DNA of 64,000 nt from Kriegella sp963975415 (GTDB lineage: Bacteria > Bacteroidota > Bacteroidia > Flavobacteriales > Flavobacteriaceae): contig NZ_CAXBGN010000003.1 of the NCBI RefSeq assembly GCF_963975415.1, forward strand, positions 310,001 through 374,000, written 5' to 3'. How positions within the stretch are numbered: position 1 is the first letter of the stretch; each line of letters opens with the position of its first letter. The position numbers and the translations under genes were made by a program. Shown here piece after piece: positions 51,428 through 59,995 of this stretch. The notes beneath the pieces were generated by a model. It was given only the letters and a program-made list of their open reading frames with translations, was not told the origin of the DNA and did not search any database.

Positions 51428-52552
51428 ATGAAGGAAGACTATTATGACATACTGGGCATAAGTAAAAATGCCACTGCTGCAGAAATAAAAAAGGCCTATA
51501 GGAAAAAGGCATTGGAGCACCACCCTGATAAGAATCCGGGAAACACCAAGTCTGAAGAGATGTTCAAAAAATCTGCCGAAGCCTATGAGGTTTTGAGCAA
51601 TGCCGATAAAAAGGCCCGTTATGATCAGTTTGGCCATGCGGCCTTTGAAGGAGCTGGCGGTTTTGGCGGTGGCGGCATGAATATGGATGACATTTTCAGC
51701 CAGTTTGGTGATATTTTTGGAAGTGCTTTCGGAGGCGGAGGCGGATTTAGTGGCTTTGGAGGCTTCGGTGGCGGTGGCCAGCGAAGGGTGAAAGGGAGCA
51801 ATCTAAGAATTCGCGTAAAATTGACACTGGAAGAAGTAGCTAATGGTGTTGAAAAGAAAGTAAAGGTCCGAAGAAAAGTTCAGGCTGACGGTGTTACTTA
51901 TAAAACATGTGGTACTTGTGGCGGTAGAGGTCAGGTTACAAAAATCACCAACACGATATTGGGTCGAATGCAAACCGCTACTACATGTAGTGCTTGCGGG
52001 GGTAGTGGTGAAATTCTAGATAAACGTCCTGGAGATGCGGATGCCCAAGGCTTACGCGTCGAAGAAGAAACGGTTTCGATTAAGATTCCTGCCGGTGTTG
52101 AAGAGGGCATGCAGCTGAAAGTGCCTGGTAAAGGAAATGAAGCTCCGGGAAATAGTGTTCCCGGTGATTTATTGGTGGCAATTGAAACGAAGGATCACAA
52201 TACCTTGAAAAGGGAAGGTGACAACCTGCACTACGACTTGTACGTCAGTATTTCTGAAGCTGTATTAGGAACTTCAAAAGAAATTGATGCCGTAGGAGGT
52301 AAGGTTAGAATAAAATTGGAGTCGGGCATTCAATCCGGTAAGATTTTACGTTTGCGTGGTAAAGGTATTTCCAGTATTAATGGCTATGGAAGTGGTGATT
52401 TGTTGGTGCATGTAAATGTATGGACGCCAAAGGAGCTGAACAAAGAACAAAAAGAGTTTTTTGAACGCATGAACGGCAATGAAAACTTTGAACCTAAACC
52501 CGAGAAATCAGACAAATCTTTCTTCGAAAAAGTGAAGGATATGTTCTCTTAG
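51428..52552 (+). CDS. dnaJ: Chaperone DnaJ with two of four zinc motifs
   Basis: A 374-residue type I DnaJ. The J domain (1-70) has H32-P-D34. A Gly/Phe-rich linker (GAGGFGGGGMNMDDIFSQFG and onward) spans ~75-125. The zinc region holds only two C-x2-C-x-G-x-G motifs, at Cys161/164 and Cys187/190, against four in E. coli. They correspond to motifs 2 and 3, which form one zinc site; the site from motifs 1 and 4 is absent. The C-terminal substrate domains (VEEGMQLKVPGKGNEAPG, LRLRGKGISSINGYGSGDLL) are complete. Flavobacterial DnaJs commonly look like this. Confidence 0.96.
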   Translation: MKEDYYDILGISKNATAAEIKKAYRKKALEHHPDKNPGNTKSEEMFKKSAEAYEVLSNADKKARYDQFGHAAFEGAGGFGGGGMNMDDIFSQFGDIFGSAFGGGGGFSGFGGFGGGGQRRVKGSNLRIRVKLTLEEVANGVEKKVKVRRKVQADGVTYKTCGTCGGRGQVTKITNTILGRMQTATTCSACGGSGEILDKRPGDADAQGLRVEEETVSIKIPAGVEEGMQLKVPGKGNEAPGNSVPGDLLVAIETKDHNTLKREGDNLHYDLYVSISEAVLGTSKEIDAVGGKVRIKLESGIQSGKILRLRGKGISSINGYGSGDLLVHVNVWTPKELNKEQKEFFERMNGNENFEPKPEKSDKSFFEKVKDMFS

Positions 52553-52561
52553 GCAATATTA

Positions 52562-52591
52562 TTTTGATTTTAAATAAAAAACGTATATTTG
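52562..52591 (+). promoter_or_regulatory. Full promoter immediately after dnaJ, reading into no ORF
   Basis: TTTTG (52562-52566), 17 bp, TATATTTG (52584-52591): both boxes match the Bacteroidota consensus, 10 bp beyond the dnaJ stop. No start codon with a usable frame follows before the terminator at 52643. Confidence 0.55.
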
Positions 52592-52594
52592 ATT

Positions 52595-52680
52595 TAATAT
52601 TGGGAAACCAATATTAATTTTCTTTTTCATAGCAATTTTTTTCCCATCCTTAAATTTTTAAGGGTGGGTTTTGCTTTTTT
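52595..52680 (+). ncRNA. Candidate small RNA with GAAA-capped 5' hairpin and terminator
   Basis: Directly after the promoter comes a perfect 9-bp stem (TAATATTGG / CCAATATTA) closed by a GAAA tetraloop, 52595-52616. A pyrimidine-rich single strand of ~26 nt follows. The end is a 12-bp terminator hairpin (CCCATCCTTAAA / TTTAAGGGTGGG, one G-T pair) with a T-rich tail, 52643-52680. Together this gives a ~85-nt transcript without an ORF. The terminator would also end the grpE-dnaJ mRNA. I know no named family that fits. The rest of the gap up to 52954 shows only the next gene's promoter. Confidence 0.45.
52643..52680 (+). terminator. Terminator of grpE-dnaJ and/or the candidate small RNA
   Basis: 12-bp stem CCCATCCTTAAA / TTTAAGGGTGGG with a 2-nt loop, then TTTTGCTTTTTT. 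Confidence 0.9.
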
Positions 52681-52932
52681 GATAATTTTCAGTGTAAAGT
52701 AGAAGCATCGAAAATTAAGCGATTGAGGTAAGTTTACACGATTTGCTTTAAATTAATTGAGGTCGTTTTCTACTTTCCATTTGTCGATATTTTATTGAAC
52801 CCGTTGCCCGGAAAAATCGCAGTTTATCTGATTACCTAAAATTAAAAATATAGAGGCCTTGATTCCTCTTTTGTAACCTAGGGTAGGCATAACATATATT
52901 CGAAAAGCGAAAGGCTTTTTAAAGCATTTACA

Positions 52933-52940
52933 TATCTTTG
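52933..52940 (+). promoter_or_regulatory. -7 box of the NatA-like gene
   Basis: TATCTTTG, 14 bp before the ATG at 52955, matches TAnnTTTG; the leader would be under 10 nt. Confidence 0.5.
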
Positions 52941-52954
52941 GCAAAATTGCTTAC

Positions 52955-53890
52955 ATGAACAACATTTTGGTCGCGGAAGAGGTTACCAAACGATTTGGCA
53001 AGCATATCGCTCTCAATAAGGTTTCCTTAGAAATCCCCAAAAATAGTATTTACGGACTCTTAGGTCCCAATGGGGCGGGAAAAACGACTCTCATCCGTAT
53101 CATCAATCAAATTACCTTTCCCGATAGCGGTAAAGTTTTTTTTGATGGGGAACTACTACGCCCCCAACATATTGCCATGATCGGGTATTTGCCCGAAGAA
53201 AGAGGATTGTATAAAAGTATGAAAGTCGGCGAGCAGGCTTTGTATTTGGCCCAACTAAAAGGATTAAGTAAGGCGGAAGCCAAGAAAAGATTGAAATTTT
53301 GGTTCGAACGCTTGGATATTGGAGATTGGTGGAATAAAAAGATACAAGAGCTTTCAAAGGGGATGGCTCAAAAAATCCAATTTATAGTTACCATTCTTCA
53401 CGAGCCTAAACTTCTTATTTTTGATGAACCCTTTAGTGGTTTTGACCCTATTAACGCCAATATTATTAAGGATGAAATTCTCAAACTGAAAGAAAATGGT
53501 ACCTCCATTATATTCTCTACGCATCGCATGGAGTCGGTAGAAGAGTTATGTGAACATATTGCGTTGCTGCATGAATCTGAAAAAATACTGGCCGGAAAGC
53601 TCTCCGAGATTAAAAAGGCTTATAAAAGAAATATTTTTAAAGTAGGTTTAGAGGTTGATAATGGTGAAGAACTTTTAAAAGAGCTGATAGAGAAATTCGA
53701 AATCGCCACATCGACATATGACTCAAAAGAAAGACAGTTAGATTTTACAGTGCAATTACCCTCTAGTGATTCTGGTGAAATGCTGTCGTATTTATCGAAT
53801 AGGGCGAATGTCAATTTATATTTGGAAACGATACCTTCGGCTAACGAGATATTTATTCAAACGGTTAAAAACAAGGGTATTCATGAATAA
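52955..53890 (+). CDS. ABC transporter ATPase, NatA-like
   Basis: A 311-residue ABC ATPase: Walker A G37-P-N-G-A-G-K-T44, Q-loop IGYLPEERGLYKSM, signature ELSKGMAQK (KG in place of GG), Walker B KLLIFDEPFSGFDP and H-loop IIFSTHRME. The C-terminal ~80 residues are the DUF4162-type extension seen in drug- or sodium-export ATPases. It overlaps the permease start by 8 bp. Together they form a two-component exporter; the substrate (Na+, drug or lipid) is unknown. Confidence 0.93.
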   Translation: MNNILVAEEVTKRFGKHIALNKVSLEIPKNSIYGLLGPNGAGKTTLIRIINQITFPDSGKVFFDGELLRPQHIAMIGYLPEERGLYKSMKVGEQALYLAQLKGLSKAEAKKRLKFWFERLDIGDWWNKKIQELSKGMAQKIQFIVTILHEPKLLIFDEPFSGFDPINANIIKDEILKLKENGTSIIFSTHRMESVEELCEHIALLHESEKILAGKLSEIKKAYKRNIFKVGLEVDNGEELLKELIEKFEIATSTYDSKERQLDFTVQLPSSDSGEMLSYLSNRANVNLYLETIPSANEIFIQTVKNKGIHE

Positions 53891-55220
53891 GCTGCCTTTA
53901 ATAATTAAAAGGGAATATTTGGCAAAAGTCAGAAACAAATCTTTTGTTGTGATGACATTTCTCAGTCCTATTTTGATGGTTGGTATGGTAGTACTTATAG
54001 CCTATCTGACTAAAATTAACGATAATGAAAAAAGGGTTATCGGGCTGCTAAACGAAAGCGACTATTTTGCAACGGACTTTAACCCTACCGAAAGCGTATC
54101 CTTTGTCCGTTTTGACAACACTTCATTACAGGTTGCCAAAGATTCTACGGAGCGCATGGGTTTTTACGGACTGCTCCATATTCCCAAAGGGAATGACTTG
54201 AAGATGGTAACCAACACTTCCTTTTTTTATACCAAAGAAGCACCGAGCACTTCTGTACTCGATCGTATAGAAAGTATTTTTCAAGAAAGATTGCGAAAAA
54301 GAAGGCTTCAAGAACTTGGGGTCTCGGCAGAAGAATTTGCCACTATGGATAGTAGTTTTGAGCTTAAAACCGCCACTTTTGCAGGGCAAACAAACTTAAA
54401 GGGCATCAACGAGATCAAGGCATTTATCGGCGGTGGTTTCGGCTATCTTATTATGATGTTTATTATCATTTATGGCGGGTTTGTAATGCGTAGCGTTATT
54501 GAAGAAAAAACCAGCAGGATTATTGAAGTGATTATTTCTTCGGTTAAACCTTTTCAATTGATGTTGGGCAAGATTATAGGTACTTCATTGGCAGGCATCA
54601 CCCAGTTTGTAATATGGATTGTTTCGGGCATATTACTGTTACTGGTGGCCTCCTCGATTTTCGATATCGATCCAACCGCTTTGAATAATACCCCAAATAC
54701 TGCCAACATGGTTGTCGGAATGACGCCACCTGTTCCTGCGGCCGATCAAACGATACAATTATACGCTCAAGAACTGTTTCAGATTCCATGGGTGATGTTA
54801 ATTAGCTTTTTTATTATATATTTCATTTTGGGATATTTAATTTACAGCTCGATATATGCGGCTATTGGGGCGGCAGTTGACAATGAGACGGATACGCAAC
54901 AGTTTATATTTCCTATAATTCTACCTTTAATGTTGGCCATTTATGTAGGATTCTTTTCCGTTTTCAGCAACCCCCATGGTCCGATTGCAGTAGGTTTTTC
55001 ACTTTTTCCATTGACCTCTCCTATCGTGATGCTTATGCGCCTACCAGGAGGCATCGGTGAAAGTGGTGTTCCCATTTGGCAAGTGATTACCTCTATACTC
55101 TTGTTAGTAGGTACTTTTATTGGTATTGTTTGGTTAGCAGCCAAAATCTACAGGGTAGGTATTCTAATGTACGGTAAAAAACCAACTTACAAAGAACTGC
55201 TTAGGTGGTTAAAATATTGA
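53883..55220 (+). CDS. ABC-2 type permease, NatB-like
   Basis: A 445-residue permease from ATG 53883 (MNKLPLIIKREYLAKVRNKS), chosen over an in-frame ATG at 53766 because it fits the family and the 8-bp overlap. One N-terminal helix (FVVMTFLSPILMVGMVVLIA) is followed by a ~150-residue periplasmic domain, then five to six helices from ~180 (LIMMFIIIYGGFVMRSVIEE with the conserved EEKTSRIIEVIISS, then GTSLAGITQFVIWIVSGILL). It pairs with the NatA-like ATPase. The mscS-like gene follows after 1 bp. Confidence 0.92.
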   Translation: MNKLPLIIKREYLAKVRNKSFVVMTFLSPILMVGMVVLIAYLTKINDNEKRVIGLLNESDYFATDFNPTESVSFVRFDNTSLQVAKDSTERMGFYGLLHIPKGNDLKMVTNTSFFYTKEAPSTSVLDRIESIFQERLRKRRLQELGVSAEEFATMDSSFELKTATFAGQTNLKGINEIKAFIGGGFGYLIMMFIIIYGGFVMRSVIEEKTSRIIEVIISSVKPFQLMLGKIIGTSLAGITQFVIWIVSGILLLLVASSIFDIDPTALNNTPNTANMVVGMTPPVPAADQTIQLYAQELFQIPWVMLISFFIIYFILGYLIYSSIYAAIGAAVDNETDTQQFIFPIILPLMLAIYVGFFSVFSNPHGPIAVGFSLFPLTSPIVMLMRLPGGIGESGVPIWQVITSILLLVGTFIGIVWLAAKIYRVGILMYGKKPTYKELLRWLKY

Positions 55221-55221
55221 T

Positions 55222-56127
55222 ATGGAGTATTTTAAAGACATAATGTCTGCAGTAAACAGGTTCCTTTCACGCAGAATTATCGATACCGATAATATCGACA
55301 TTACCATTGGTACATTGTTGACCATAATTATTGTATTGATTGTCGTAACGTACGTACTTCGGTTGGTCCATAAATTTGTTACGGCAAAACTACCCGAAGC
55401 CGATAAAAATAAGTTCGTAAGTATTTTTAACTTTCTCAAGTACTTACTCTATATACTTATTGTTGTTACCGTGCTTCATGCTTCAGGAGTCAATCTTACG
55501 GTTCTGCTGACGGCATCTGCGGCGCTGTTCGTGGGTTTGGGTTTTGCCCTTCAGTACCTTTTTCAAGATATCATTTCGGGTATCCTGATAATTTTAGATC
55601 AATCGTTACATGTCGGTGATGTAATTGAGATTGATAATAAAGTAAGTCGGGTATTCGAAATCCGATTGCGAACGACTAGAGCTTTGACACGGGATGATAA
55701 GGTTATTATTATACCCAACCATGTGTTTTTAACAGATAGCATTTACAACTATACCCAAAATCATAATATTACAAGGGAATCTTTGAAAATCGGGGTTGCC
55801 TATGGGAGCGATGTTGCAAAGGTGACTCGAATTCTAGAGGAAATAGCTGAAAGTAATGACGATGTTCTCAAAAGCCCAAAGGCATTCGTGCAATTCGATG
55901 ATTTTGGAGATTCGGCGCTTCTGTTTTCCCTTAATTTTTTTATAACCAATAGTTTTGGGGCTCCTGGAATAAAAAGTCAAATGAGATATAAAATTGACGC
56001 TGAGTTCAGAGATAACAATATAAGTATACCCTTCCCTCAAAGAGATGTGCATGTTTATCAGCACAGTCCTTTTCAACACAGCAGGGTCGAAAACGCAACA
56101 AAAGAATGGGGATTAGGAGACGATTGA
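55222..56127 (+). CDS. MscS-family mechanosensitive channel
   Basis: A 301-residue MscS protein with helices at ~28-48 (GTLLTIIIVLIVVTYVLRLV) and ~75-95, and the pore helix VLLTASAALFVGLGFALQYL with FQDIISGILIILDQSLHVGD. The beta domain reads VSRVFEIRLRTTRALTRDDK, then VIIIPNHVFLTDSIYNYTQN. It begins 1 bp after the permease gene and its end overlaps the next gene by 22 bp, so the exporter, the channel and the outer-membrane barrel appear to form one transcript. Confidence 0.93.
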   Translation: MEYFKDIMSAVNRFLSRRIIDTDNIDITIGTLLTIIIVLIVVTYVLRLVHKFVTAKLPEADKNKFVSIFNFLKYLLYILIVVTVLHASGVNLTVLLTASAALFVGLGFALQYLFQDIISGILIILDQSLHVGDVIEIDNKVSRVFEIRLRTTRALTRDDKVIIIPNHVFLTDSIYNYTQNHNITRESLKIGVAYGSDVAKVTRILEEIAESNDDVLKSPKAFVQFDDFGDSALLFSLNFFITNSFGAPGIKSQMRYKIDAEFRDNNISIPFPQRDVHVYQHSPFQHSRVENATKEWGLGDD

Positions 56128-56993
56128 GTCACGGCTGTTTTTTTTTGTTACTCTTTATTGGCGCCTTTGGCCTAGCTCAAACGCCGGACGTTTTTAGATT
56201 AGAGTATATGTTGATGCCCAGAAATGATTCCGATGTTGAATTGTCACGGATAAAATTGGTGGCCAATATGCCTATAAAGGTTAAAGATTCGAATGCTATC
56301 ATTATCGGCGGCGAGTACAATCGTTTAGCCTACGATTTACAACGAAATGATATAACACTTGGCGAACAAGAGGGTCCGAATCATTTCTATATCGTAGATT
56401 TTAATTTGGCCTATGTATTGAAATATAACAAAGACTGGAGATTTATCGGCGTGATTACACCCCGATTGTCATCAACATTGACCAATAGGTTGGAAAATGG
56501 CGATGTTTCTTTAAATGCAACGGTCGGAGCTTTTAGAGATAGACAAGACCTTGAGAAACCGACACGATTGGTACTTGGCTTGGCTTATAATTCGACAGTT
56601 GCCTTGCGAATCCCTTTGCCCGTTGTTTATTTTGAAAAAAGATTCCATCCCAATTGGACGTATGTTGTAGGGGCCCCAAAAACGGGTATGAAATATCACT
56701 ACAAGCAAAAGCATATATTACAGACGGAATTTATTTTAGATGGATATTATGTGAACCTGCAGAACACCTATACCTTGCCCGATGCCGGTTTTGCATCGTC
56801 GATTTCTTCATCTGCCGCTTTGGTTACATTAGGGTATTCCTATAACTTTACCAAAGTAATGTCGATATATGCATTTGCAGGGCATACCTTGTTTCAAGCT
56901 GGAGTATTGAGGGATATCGATAGAAATGATATTTTTACATTGAACGATGACCCCGGGTTTTATTTCAGAACTGGGTTTAGAATAGGACTTTAA
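56106..56993 (+). CDS. DUF6268-type outer-membrane beta-barrel protein
   Basis: A 295-residue protein with signal peptide (LSHGCFFLLLFIGAFGLAQ). The mature chain alternates strands: LSRIKLVANMPIKVKDSNAI, then IIGGEYNRLAYDL, DWRFIGVITPRLSSTLTNRL, LVLGLAYNSTVALRIPLPVV and PGFYFRTGFRIGL at the end. This order is that of the DUF6268 family of barrels. Function unknown. The start overlaps mscS by 22 bp and the NtrC-like gene follows 9 bp downstream. Confidence 0.82.
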   Translation: MGIRRRLSHGCFFLLLFIGAFGLAQTPDVFRLEYMLMPRNDSDVELSRIKLVANMPIKVKDSNAIIIGGEYNRLAYDLQRNDITLGEQEGPNHFYIVDFNLAYVLKYNKDWRFIGVITPRLSSTLTNRLENGDVSLNATVGAFRDRQDLEKPTRLVLGLAYNSTVALRIPLPVVYFEKRFHPNWTYVVGAPKTGMKYHYKQKHILQTEFILDGYYVNLQNTYTLPDAGFASSISSSAALVTLGYSYNFTKVMSIYAFAGHTLFQAGVLRDIDRNDIFTLNDDPGFYFRTGFRIGL

Positions 56994-57002
56994 ATTAGAA
57001 TT

Positions 57003-58166
57003 ATGTCAAAAATTTTGGTAATTGAAGATGAGGCGGCCATTAGAAGAGTATTGGTGAAAATTCTTTCGGAAGAAAACGAGGTTTATTCGGTGGAAGAAGC
57101 AGAAGATGGTCTAAAAGGATTGGAAACCATTAAAAATAATGATTTTGACCTTGTCTTATGTGATATTAAGATGCCAAAAATGGACGGTGTCGAAGTGCTG
57201 GAAGCAGCGCGCAAGATCAAACCGGAAATTCCGTTTATCATGATTTCCGGTCACGGTGATCTTGATACGGCTGTGAATACCATGCGATTGGGTGCATTTG
57301 ATTATATTTCAAAACCACCTGATCTTAATCGCCTATTGACCACTGTTCGAAATGCCCTTGATCGTAAAGAGCTTGTAGTTGAAAACAAGATTTTAAAGAA
57401 AAAGGTTAGTAAAAATTACGAAATGATCGGTGACAGTTCAGAAATCACGGTCATCAAAGAAATGATAGAGAAGGTAGCACCCACTGATGCTAGAGTTTTG
57501 ATAACGGGATCTAACGGTACCGGTAAGGAACTGGTAGCGCATTGGCTTCATGAAAAAAGTCAGCGTAGTAGTGGGCCGTTTGTTGAGGTCAATTGCGCGG
57601 CCATACCATCAGAACTGATAGAGAGTGAGTTGTTCGGGCACGTCAAAGGAGCTTATACTTCTGCGGTTAAAGATCGTTCCGGAAAGTTTGAAACAGCGAA
57701 TAAGGGCACTATTTTTCTTGATGAAATAGGAGATATGAGCCTTTCTGCACAGGCCAAAGTGCTTCGGGCCTTACAAGAGAACAAGATTTCCAGGGTTGGT
57801 TCCGATAAAGATATCAAGGTAGATGTGCGTGTGATAGCGGCGACCAATAAAGATTTAAAAAAGGAAATAGATGAAGGCCGTTTTCGTGAAGACCTTTATC
57901 ATAGGTTGGCTGTTATTTTGATAAAAGTTCCCGCATTGAACGATCGCCGTGATGATATTCCCTTGTTGATAACACATTTCACTAAAAAGATTATTTCGGA
58001 GCAAGGCATGCCTTCCAAAACATTCTCTGATAAGGCAATTACACTCTTAAAAGGCTATGATTGGACAGGAAATATACGGGAATTAAGAAATGTGGTCGAA
58101 CGCCTGATTATTTTGGGTGGTAATGAAGTTAGTGAAGAAGACGTTAAGTTATTTGCCAGTAAGTAA
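57003..58166 (+). CDS. NtrC-like response regulator: receiver + AAA+, no DNA-binding domain
   Basis: A 387-residue protein. The receiver (1-120) has Asp54 as phosphorylation site (LVLCDIKMPKMDG), Lys104 in SKPP and acidic E8/D9. The AAA+ domain (~140-375) has Walker A G169-S-N-G-T-G-K-E176, the sigma-54 loop as G216-A-Y-T-S-A221 (GAFTGA in most activators), Walker B GTIFLDEIGD (235-244) and arginine-finger region FREDLYHRLAVIL. It ends 20 residues after WTGNIRELRNVVERL, so the Fis-type HTH is absent. It must act from solution or with a DNA-bound partner. No histidine kinase is adjacent. Confidence 0.93.
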   Translation: MSKILVIEDEAAIRRVLVKILSEENEVYSVEEAEDGLKGLETIKNNDFDLVLCDIKMPKMDGVEVLEAARKIKPEIPFIMISGHGDLDTAVNTMRLGAFDYISKPPDLNRLLTTVRNALDRKELVVENKILKKKVSKNYEMIGDSSEITVIKEMIEKVAPTDARVLITGSNGTGKELVAHWLHEKSQRSSGPFVEVNCAAIPSELIESELFGHVKGAYTSAVKDRSGKFETANKGTIFLDEIGDMSLSAQAKVLRALQENKISRVGSDKDIKVDVRVIAATNKDLKKEIDEGRFREDLYHRLAVILIKVPALNDRRDDIPLLITHFTKKIISEQGMPSKTFSDKAITLLKGYDWTGNIRELRNVVERLIILGGNEVSEEDVKLFASK

Positions 58167-58205
58167 CCTGATAATTGTCTGAAAAGAGAATCTTTTCAAT
58201 AAGCT

Positions 58206-58913
58206 TTATTTCGAAGACCCGACACAATCCTTTAACTGATTTAAAGCATTCTTGGTGATTTCCTTAGTTTTTAAATTGTAATATTTCTTTTCTTCGGAGA
58301 GGTTTTCAGTAAGTAATTTTTGCTCACAATTGTCATAAATGCGTTGCGCAAAGGCACGTGCCTTGTTACAATCGACAGTCTCGATGACGTGGTTTATCGA
58401 TTTTTGGTACTTCTTAAGAGATTCGTCTATTCGCTCTTGGTATGTACGAGGGTCTAGTGGTTCGTAAGAGTTATCGGGCTGCTCTCCTTCCGACACTGTA
58501 TTCATTTCAAGAATATCATTATCATATTCGCCTTTGTGAAGGTCGTGTTCTTCAAGTTCTTTTAGGCTGTACGCTATTGTTTGAAGTGCCCTGTTTAAAA
58601 GGAGCCGGGTACTATCTGAAGTACTGGCTCTAGTAGCCATGATAAGATTTTCGAGGCTATCTTCAATAGCTTTGGTGGCAGATGTGCAACTGCAACTTTC
58701 CAATTGTTTTTTAGACTTCTCAATGGCCTTTAAAGCCTTATAGGTATAAAAGTGCGCTTGATTTATATCTTCTTTGGTTATAGCTTTTTCGGTCTGATCT
58801 TTCACAAATTCCATGTTCGACCTTACATAGTCGCAGGCAATGCTTGGTCTAAAGGAAGAAAATAAGACCATAGCAATGACTAACGTGAAAAACGTAACAA
58901 AATGTTTCTGCAT
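58206..58913 (-). CDS. Secreted helical protein of unknown function
   Basis: A 235-residue protein with signal peptide (VTFFTLVIAMVLFSSFRPSIA, cleaved before Cys27). The mature part is mainly alpha-helical with repeated Lys/Glu-rich helices and six cysteines (C27, C78, C80 and three later: DCNKARAF, DNCEQKL, LKDCVGS), suggesting disulfides in the periplasm. The segment LTEEKAITKEDINQAHFYTY-like (TEKAITKEDINQAHFYTYKA) and KALKAIEKSKKQLESCSCTS are distinctive. I do not recognise a family, though similar proteins occur in Flavobacteriaceae. Confidence 0.75.
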   Translation of the reverse strand: MQKHFVTFFTLVIAMVLFSSFRPSIACDYVRSNMEFVKDQTEKAITKEDINQAHFYTYKALKAIEKSKKQLESCSCTSATKAIEDSLENLIMATRASTSDSTRLLLNRALQTIAYSLKELEEHDLHKGEYDNDILEMNTVSEGEQPDNSYEPLDPRTYQERIDESLKKYQKSINHVIETVDCNKARAFAQRIYDNCEQKLLTENLSEEKKYYNLKTKEITKNALNQLKDCVGSSK

Positions 58914-59110
58914 AGCACTGTATTTAACATGTAAAATCTGGGACGATTTACCCTACAAAGGTAGGTATTCATTGACCTCGCGCCCTATTTATTCGATGGA
59001 ACGCCCATGGAATGCAAAAACTTGGATAAACTGAATAGTAGTTAGGATGAACGGCTCTTTTTTTTTGGTCATTGATGTATTTCAACGGTAAAAAATTTTA
59101 TCTTCAACCT

Positions 59111-59995
59111 ATGAAGAATATAGATTTGAACGATTTTAAGGTCGAAAAAGCAATAAAGTTGATTGATTCTCCTACATCCGGCGCTTTACAGGCATCTGAG
59201 AAAAAACTTAAAAAAGAACTCGAAGCTATTAGGGAAAAACTTGGTGATTTTCAAGATATACTCTATGCCCATGCCAAATACAGCGTACTTGTCTGCCTTC
59301 AGGGAATGGATACGGCCGGCAAGGATAGTCTTATTCGTGAGGTCTTTAAAGATTTTAATGTTAGGGGTGTTGTTGTACACAGTTTTAAGGTACCCACAGA
59401 ACTTGAGCGTAAGCACGATTATTTATGGCGCCACTATATTGCCTTGCCCGCTAAGGGCAAGTTCGGTGTGTTCAATCGTACCCATTATGAAAACGTTTTG
59501 GTGACAAGGGTACACCCTGAATATATTATGGGCGAGAATATTCCTGGTATTCATAATGTATCCGATATTGATGAAAGTTTTTGGCGGAAGCGCTTTGAAC
59601 AGATCAATAATTTTGAACGGCATTTGGCTGAAAATGGAACTATCATCTTCAAGTTTTTTCTACACCTTTCAAAAGAAGAGCAACGGCAAAGACTACTCAG
59701 AAGGTTGGCATTAAAACGCAAAAACTGGAAGTTTTCCCCTGGAGACCTGAAAGAACGTAAATTGTGGGATGACTATCAAAATTGTTATGAGGATGCGATA
59801 AACCGCACTTCGAAACCGCATGCCCCCTGGTTTGTAATTCCTGCAGATAATAAAAAAGAAGCGAGAGTCATTGTAGCTTCTATTTTGCTTGAAGCGTTAA
59901 AAAAATACAAAGATATAGCGGAACCTGAACTGGATGAAAAAATAAAAGCTAATTTGGAGACCTATAAACAACAATTGGAAACCAAAGCACTATGA
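59111..59995 (+). CDS. Polyphosphate kinase 2 family protein
   Basis: A 294-residue PPK2-family protein from ATG 59111 (MKNIDLNDFKVEKAIKLIDS); an in-frame ATG at 59072 is less likely. Walker A is in CLQGMDTAGKDSLIREVF (G65 to K71). The lid and Walker B regions are VVVHSFKVPTELERKHDYLW, RHYIALPAKGKFGVFNRTHY with ENVLVTRVHPE, and IIFKFFLHLSKEEQRQRLLR. It transfers phosphate between polyphosphate and nucleotides (ADP or AMP class not assignable by eye). It overlaps the M28 peptidase start by 4 bp. Confidence 0.93.
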   Translation: MKNIDLNDFKVEKAIKLIDSPTSGALQASEKKLKKELEAIREKLGDFQDILYAHAKYSVLVCLQGMDTAGKDSLIREVFKDFNVRGVVVHSFKVPTELERKHDYLWRHYIALPAKGKFGVFNRTHYENVLVTRVHPEYIMGENIPGIHNVSDIDESFWRKRFEQINNFERHLAENGTIIFKFFLHLSKEEQRQRLLRRLALKRKNWKFSPGDLKERKLWDDYQNCYEDAINRTSKPHAPWFVIPADNKKEARVIVASILLEALKKYKDIAEPELDEKIKANLETYKQQLETKAL

